Assembly (NCBI RefSeq): GCF_001690985.1
Contig: NZ_MAJS01000026.1
Coordinates: forward strand, 56,607-120,606
Direction: 5' to 3'
DNA: 64,000 bases
Source of the DNA: Aliivibrio sp. 1S175
GTDB lineage: Bacteria > Pseudomonadota > Gammaproteobacteria > Enterobacterales > Vibrionaceae
Each line of letters begins with the position of its first letter. The stretch's first letter is position 1. The notes under the pieces were generated by a model. The model was not told the origin of the DNA. It did no database searches and saw only the letters and a list, made by a program, of their open reading frames with translations. This document shows positions 59,634 through 64,000 of the stretch, piece after piece. Both the position numbers and the translations under genes were made by a program.

Positions 59634-60704
59634 CTAGTTATTTTCAGAGTCAATTAAACGTGCTTCACGTTCTTGTTTACGACGCTGTTCCTCTAGTTTA
59701 CGCTCTTTTTGATCATTTGCTTCCCATTTTTCATAGGCATTTACGATACGGGCGACAACAGGGTGTCGAACGACATCATCGGCGATAAAAAAATTGAAAC
59801 TTATTTCATCCACATCTGATAATACTTCAGTCGCATGACGTAAACCGGACTTAGCCCCGCGAGGTAAATCTATTTGGGTAATATCCCCCGTGATCACTGC
59901 TCGAGAATTAAAACCAATACGAGTGAGGAACATTTTCATCTGCTCTACAGTGGTGTTTTGGCTTTCATCTAAAATAATAAAAGCATCATTTAATGTACGC
60001 CCACGCATATAGGCCAATGGGGCAACTTCAATAACATTGCGTTCAATCAGCTTTTCAACACGCTCAAAACCAAGCATTTCAAAAAGAGCATCGTAAAGAG
60101 GGCGCAGGTAAGGATCGACCTTCTGACTTAGATCACCAGGTAAAAAACCCAATTTTTCGCCAGCTTCAACTGCTGGGCGAGTAAGAAGTATACGACGAAC
60201 CTCTTGGCGTTCAAGCGCGTCTACGGCTGCTGCAACGGCTAAATAGGTTTTACCAGTACCTGCAGGGCCAATACCAAACGTAATATCATGAGTGACCATA
60301 TTGGTTACGTACTGTGCTTGGTTTTCTGTTCGTGGTTTTATTAGGCCTTTCTTGGTCTTAATAAAAATTTCTTTGCCATGAGGGATAGTAGAGACGTCTT
60401 CTTTTTCTAATTCTAGTATGCCCGATTCTTTTACGGCTAAGTGGATTTGTTCAGGTTCAATATCAGGGTACTGACCCTTAACAGGGGCGGTGTCAACATA
60501 AAGGTCTCTTAAAATATCAACCGCAGCGGAAACAGTATGAGGTTTTCCCACAACAGTAAAAAGATTGCCGCGATAGTTTACTTCTACACCTAAACGACGC
60601 TCAAGATGCTTTATGTTGTCATCAAATGGACCACAAAGGCTAGATAGGCGTCGATTATCTGCTGGTTCTAAGGTCAACTCTAATTTAGTTGTTTTAATGC
60701 TCAA
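59634..60704 (-). CDS. ybeZ: PhoH-like ATPase YbeZ
   Basis: A 356-residue PhoH-family ATPase that partners YbeY in rRNA processing. Walker A GPAGTGKTYLA near residue 147, Walker B AFIILDESQN, plus an N-terminal KH-like region (about 15-90) and a charged C-terminal tail (about 330-356). ATG at 60704. Separated from miaB upstream by a terminator, so it should have its own promoter near 60705-60784. Confidence 0.95.
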   Translation of the reverse strand: MSIKTTKLELTLEPADNRRLSSLCGPFDDNIKHLERRLGVEVNYRGNLFTVVGKPHTVSAAVDILRDLYVDTAPVKGQYPDIEPEQIHLAVKESGILELEKEDVSTIPHGKEIFIKTKKGLIKPRTENQAQYVTNMVTHDITFGIGPAGTGKTYLAVAAAVDALERQEVRRILLTRPAVEAGEKLGFLPGDLSQKVDPYLRPLYDALFEMLGFERVEKLIERNVIEVAPLAYMRGRTLNDAFIILDESQNTTVEQMKMFLTRIGFNSRAVITGDITQIDLPRGAKSGLRHATEVLSDVDEISFNFFIADDVVRHPVVARIVNAYEKWEANDQKERKLEEQRRKQEREARLIDSENN

Positions 60705-60784
60705 TGTTGCCTCTCAGAATGTTAACTATGGGATATATCTATTATTTATTGGGTAAAGAGTGAATTTTCTCAAGACCAAATAAG

Positions 60785-60820
60785 AAAAAAGATGATCAAG
60801 AAACCTTAATCATCTTTTTT
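60785..60820 (-). terminator. Terminator between miaB and ybeZ
   Basis: A long stem (AAAAAAGATGAT / ATCATCTTTTTT, extended by an inner AAG/CTT past one mismatch) with a T tract on both strands. It lies 29 bases past the miaB stop. Confidence 0.85.
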
Positions 60821-60848
60821 AGTGTTTGATTTTATTGAGGAGATCACA

Positions 60849-62273
60849 TTATGGCGTAAAAGTACCTACACCAAGGTCATCTTCACGGCGTGTCTTCTCT
60901 ATCATTTCTGAAGGAGAAACAGCAACACGTAATCCCATGTCTTTTTCAGTACGAACTAACGTACCACGTAAAGAGTTCGTAAATGATTCTGTAATATGAA
61001 GATCAACAAATTGTCCAATCAGTTCAGGGCTACCAGTAAAGTTAACAACACGGTTGTTTTCTGTACGGGCACGAAGTTCCATTGGGTTACGTTTTGATGG
61101 ACCTTCAACCAATGCGCGAAGCTCTGTATCTAGCATTTGACGAGAGAAACGTGCTGATTGGAAGTTAATTTGCTGTTGAAGCTCAGCTAAACGGTCTTTT
61201 TTCGTTTGCTCTGGAATATCACATGGATAATCAGCCGCAGGCGTACCAGGACGAGGAGAAAAGACAAAGCTGTAGCTCATATCAAAATCTACGTCTTTAA
61301 TTAGCTTCATTGTGTCTTGGAAGTCTTTTTCTGACTCGCCAGGGAAAGCAACGATGAAATCCGAGCTGATTAAAATATCAGGACGAGCTTTACGCAGCTT
61401 ACGGATGATTGATTTGTACTCAATAGCAGTATGAGGACGTTTCATCATCGTTAGGATTCGGTCTGAACCACTTTGAACGGGTAGATGCAAGAAGCTTACT
61501 AATTCAGGTGTATCTTCGTAAACAGCAACAATATCATCACCAAATTCTAGTGGGTGACTCGTTGTGAAACGTAAACGGTCAATACCATCAATAGAAGCAA
61601 CCATGCGTAGTAAATCAGCAAATGAACAGATATCACCATCGTACATTGGACCACGATACGCATTAACGTTCTGGCCTAATAGATTAACTTCACGTACACC
61701 TTGTTCAGCAAGTTGAGCAATTTCAAATAGCACATCGTCTAACGGACGGCTAACTTCTTCACCGCGAGTATAAGGAACAACGCAGTAAGTACAGTATTTT
61801 GAACAACCTTCCATGATAGAAACGAATGCAGATACGCCATCCGCTTTCGGTTCTGGAAGGTTATCGAATTTTTCGATCTCTGGGAATGAAATATCCATAA
61901 CGGTTTTTTCATTAGAAAGCGATTGTTTGATCATTTGTGGCAAACGGTGAAGTGTTTGAGGGCCGAAAATTACATCAACGTAAGGCGCTCGTTGGCGAAT
62001 ATGATCACCTTCTTGAGTCGCAACACAACCACCCACACCAATAACTAAGTCTGGTTTTTTATCTTTTAAATGTTTCCAGCGTCCCAATTGGTGAAACACT
62101 TTCTCTTGTGCTTTCTCACGAATTGAACAGGTATTTAATAACAGAACATCCGCTTCTTTTGGATCTTCAGTTAATTCATAACCATTTGCGGCACCTAAAA
62201 GATCGGCCATTTTAGATGAATCGTATTCGTTCATCTGGCAGCCCCAGGTTTTAATTAGCAGTTTCTTAGTCAT
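60849..62273 (-). CDS. miaB: tRNA-2-methylthio-N6-isopentenyladenosine synthase MiaB
   Basis: Radical-SAM methylthiotransferase that modifies A37 of tRNAs reading UNN codons. The 474-residue protein has the N-terminal cluster cysteines ([27 protein letters not shown]), the radical SAM motif [17 protein letters not shown], and a C-terminal TRAM domain (about 375-440). Divergent from ubiF (215 bases), the same arrangement as in E. coli. Confidence 0.97.
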   Translation of the reverse strand: MTKKLLIKTWGCQMNEYDSSKMADLLGAANGYELTEDPKEADVLLLNTCSIREKAQEKVFHQLGRWKHLKDKKPDLVIGVGGCVATQEGDHIRQRAPYVDVIFGPQTLHRLPQMIKQSLSNEKTVMDISFPEIEKFDNLPEPKADGVSAFVSIMEGCSKYCTYCVVPYTRGEEVSRPLDDVLFEIAQLAEQGVREVNLLGQNVNAYRGPMYDGDICSFADLLRMVASIDGIDRLRFTTSHPLEFGDDIVAVYEDTPELVSFLHLPVQSGSDRILTMMKRPHTAIEYKSIIRKLRKARPDILISSDFIVAFPGESEKDFQDTMKLIKDVDFDMSYSFVFSPRPGTPAADYPCDIPEQTKKDRLAELQQQINFQSARFSRQMLDTELRALVEGPSKRNPMELRARTENNRVVNFTGSPELIGQFVDLHITESFTNSLRGTLVRTEKDMGLRVAVSPSEMIEKTRREDDLGVGTFTP

Positions 62274-62488
62274 GTAACTTTTTCACTCGTATTTTATTAC
62301 TAGAATTCGGTACAGTTTTGAGAGACAGGCTCAATCAAAACGGATAGGGCGCGTATTGTACTGCTTTCCACGCTTAATGACTAGATGTAGACACCCTTGA
62401 ATATTTTAAGGGTATTATTTGAATGATTTAGATTAAGAGTGAATCACGATAGAATAAGAGAAATTATTGACTCATATAAGGTCTATGG

Positions 62489-63646
62489 ATGATGAAAGAA
62501 TATGATTATACGATCGTTGGTGGTGGAATGGTGGGAGCCGCTACTGCCATTGGTTTATCGAAATTAGGATATCAAGTTGCTGTCATTGAGCATAAAGCGC
62601 CAGCCTCTTTTGATGATAGCCAACCAATGGATATTCGTGTTTCTGCTATTTCTCAATCTTCCGTTGATCTGCTTGAAGCCTTGGGTGCTTGGCAATACAT
62701 CAAAGAAATGCGTGTATGCCCTTATAAGCGCTTAGAAACATGGGAGCAGCCTGAATGTCGAACTCGTTTTCATTCTGATGCCTTAGATATGGAACAACTG
62801 GGCTTTATCGTTGAAAACCGCCTTATTCAATTAGGGTTATGGCAAATGTTTTCTACTTATGAAAACCTAACCGTTATTACTCCTGCAAAAATTGCTGAGC
62901 TTGAATTTTTTACTGACCACAATGTACTGACATTGGAAAATGGCGATAAAATTAAAACAAAATGGGTTATTGGTGCTGATGGTGCTAATTCTTATGTTCG
63001 TCAGAAAGCAAAAATAGGGATCACTGCTTGGGATTATCGTCAGCATTGCATGTTGGTCAATATAGAGACCGCTGAAGCTCAACAAGATATTACCTGGCAG
63101 TGGTTTACGCCTTCTGGTCCTCGATCATTTCTTCCTCTACATGGAAACAAAGGCTCTTTAGTTTGGTATGACTCACCTTCACGTATTAAACAGCTTTCTT
63201 CTATGAGTTCTATTCAGTTAGAAAAAGAAATTAAAGCGTATTTTCCACAGGAGTTGGGAGAATTTACCGTTGAACAATCAGGTTCATTTCCTTTAACGCG
63301 TCGACACGCTCAAAAATACGTCGATCATCGTTGTGTTTTATTAGGGGATGCGGCTCATACCATTAATCCTTTAGCAGGACAGGGCGTAAATTTGGGTTTT
63401 AAAGACGTAAAAGTGTTGTTGGAAGAAATTGAAGCTAAAGGGTCTGAGACTGATAAAGCCTTATTGTCTTATCAATCCAAACGGAAAATAGATAACTTAG
63501 CCATGCAAAGCAGTATGGATTTGTTTTACACCTTATTTAGCAACGCTTTACCACCGATTAAATTTTTACGTAATGTCGGTTTAAAACTTGCTGATTCATC
63601 TGGTGCATTGAAAACACAAGCATTGAAATATGCGTTGGGTTTATAG
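62489..63646 (+). CDS. ubiF: Ubiquinone-synthesis FAD hydroxylase (UbiF family)
   Basis: Flavin monooxygenase that hydroxylates a demethoxy-ubiquinol intermediate in ubiquinone synthesis. 385 residues (384 from the second of two tandem ATGs). The FAD motifs are TIVGGGMVGAATAIGLSKLG at the N-terminus, GADGANSYVR (about 162-171) and LLGDAAHTINPLAGQGVNLGF (about 286-306). The UbiF choice over UbiH/UbiI is based on similarity and the conserved miaB neighbour. The product is the electron acceptor of Na+-NQR. Confidence 0.9.
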   Translation: MMKEYDYTIVGGGMVGAATAIGLSKLGYQVAVIEHKAPASFDDSQPMDIRVSAISQSSVDLLEALGAWQYIKEMRVCPYKRLETWEQPECRTRFHSDALDMEQLGFIVENRLIQLGLWQMFSTYENLTVITPAKIAELEFFTDHNVLTLENGDKIKTKWVIGADGANSYVRQKAKIGITAWDYRQHCMLVNIETAEAQQDITWQWFTPSGPRSFLPLHGNKGSLVWYDSPSRIKQLSSMSSIQLEKEIKAYFPQELGEFTVEQSGSFPLTRRHAQKYVDHRCVLLGDAAHTINPLAGQGVNLGFKDVKVLLEEIEAKGSETDKALLSYQSKRKIDNLAMQSSMDLFYTLFSNALPPIKFLRNVGLKLADSSGALKTQALKYALGL

Positions 63647-63652
63647 AAATAA

Positions 63653-63680
63653 TTCTAGGGACTAGAGCTTAGGGACGAGT
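63653..63680. repeat. Short imperfect direct repeat after ubiF
   Basis: CTAGGGACTAGAG followed by CTTAGGGACGAG, two imperfect copies of a ~12-base unit, just beyond the ubiF stop. Similar short intergenic repeats occur in vibrios; significance unknown. Confidence 0.5.
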
Positions 63681-63701
63681 AAAAGCGAATCTACAGAAAG
63701 T

Positions 63702-63728
63702 AAGGTGATCATTTGGTCACCTTTTTTA
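63702..63728 (+). terminator. Terminator after ubiF
   Basis: A 9-bp stem AAGGTGATC / GGTCACCTT (one T-G pair), loop ATTT, then a T run. Confidence 0.88.
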
Positions 63729-63774
63729 TTGCGTTAAAACCATTGAATTGGTTCATTAATACGATTTAGCTTTA

Positions 63775-63794
63775 GAAGCAGAAGCAGAAGCAAG
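63775..63794. repeat. Hexanucleotide repeat AGAAGC x3
   Basis: AGAAGCAGAAGCAGAAGCAA, three perfect copies of AGAAGC, in the space between the ubiF terminator and the tRNA-Gln terminator. No gene is present here. Confidence 0.85.
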
Positions 63795-63828
63795 GAAAAG
63801 AGCGATCTTTAAGAAGAATGTACAGACG

Positions 63829-63860
63829 AAAAAAAAGCCCATCAAATTAATGATGAGCTT
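63829..63860 (-). terminator. Terminator after tRNA-Gln
   Basis: On the minus strand a 10-bp stem AAGCTCATCA / TGATGGGCTT (one G-T pair) followed by a run of eight T. Confidence 0.9.
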
Positions 63861-63869
63861 TCTTAAAAG

Positions 63870-63944
63870 TGGTTGGGATACCTGGATTTGAACCAGGGAA
63901 TGCCGGCATCAAAAGCCGGTGCCTTACCGCTTGGCGATATCCCA
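63870..63944 (-). tRNA. tRNA-Gln (anticodon UUG)
   Basis: A 75-base gene with encoded CCA. Acceptor stem TGGGATA / TATCCCA, discriminator A, D-arm CGCCAAGCGGTAAGGC, anticodon loop CTTTTGA with anticodon TTG flanked by ACCGG/CCGGC-type stem, and T-arm CCTGG-TTCAAAT-CCAGG. Closely resembles E. coli glnVX-type tRNA-Gln. In E. coli a tRNA cluster also lies beside ubiF-miaB. More tRNA genes may lie upstream, past the window end. Confidence 0.97.
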
Positions 63945-64000
63945 ACAGAGAAGATTAGGTTAGTAGTTAAACTAAAATAATACATCTTTAAATATGGTGC

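Noticed and set aside
63945..64000. A second tRNA gene at the right edge
   Set aside because: No acceptor/T-arm sequence is visible in the last 56 bases.

Overview
The window is a piece of a marine gammaproteobacterial chromosome. Gene content, gene order and AT-rich coding point to Vibrionaceae, most probably genus Aliivibrio (the A. fischeri / A. logei group). The supporting markers are the six-gene Na+-NQR operon followed by apbE and nqrM, the sodium-type motor genes pomAB, LuxPQ, an OmpK/Tsx porin, and a BsrV-like periplasmic racemase. Almost everything is core chromosome. I see no IS element, prophage, CRISPR array, integron or toxin-antitoxin pair.

Layout. 1-3.4 kb (+): riboflavin synthesis (ribD end, ribE, ribBX, ribH) and nusB, closed by a terminator. 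3.4-8.3 kb (+): thiL-pgpA-luxP-luxQ, tightly packed or overlapping, so the AI-2 receptor pair appears coupled to housekeeping genes. 8.3-12.1 kb: a small unknown gene and an ABM-domain gene, then xseB-ispA-dxs (isoprenoid precursors) on the minus strand. 12.4-15.7 kb (+): pomAB and thiI. 15.8-17.7 kb: a divergent LysR/EamA-transporter pair. 17.8-24.2 kb (-): panE-yajL, ompK, ampG, a periplasmic cyclophilin, yajG and rlmG. 24.3-32.3 kb (+): bolA, nqrABCDEF, apbE, nqrM. The two maturation factors follow the enzyme they serve: ApbE attaches FMN and NqrM is needed for assembly. 32.4-34.9 kb (+): dinB with a LexA box, then the racemase gene. 35.0-36.4 kb (-): pepD.

36.4-37.3 kb is a long intergenic stretch. 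It holds an orphan transcription unit with a Shine-Dalgarno-led 28-codon ORF and a strong terminator. 37.2-39.1 kb (+): purine permease plus gpt behind a PurR box. 39.2-43.0 kb (+): frsA, proB, proA. 43.1-62.3 kb: a long, mostly minus-strand envelope, translation and lipoate block (lipA, lipB, ybeD, dacA, rlpA, rodA, mrdA, rlmH, rsfS, holA, lptE, leuS, ybeL on +, lnt, corC, ybeY, ybeZ, miaB), in the order known from Escherichia coli. 62.5-64.0 kb: ubiF (+), then a tRNA-Gln(UUG) on the minus strand.

The least explained element is the orphan unit at about 36.65-37.04 kb. Other points of interest are the luxPQ coupling to thiL-pgpA, the loss of the GTP cyclohydrolase II zinc site in RibBX, the LysR/EamA pair separating thiI from yajL-panE, and short tandem repeats next to lipA and the tRNA gene. 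Assignments rest on motif and family recognition from memory; no database search was run.
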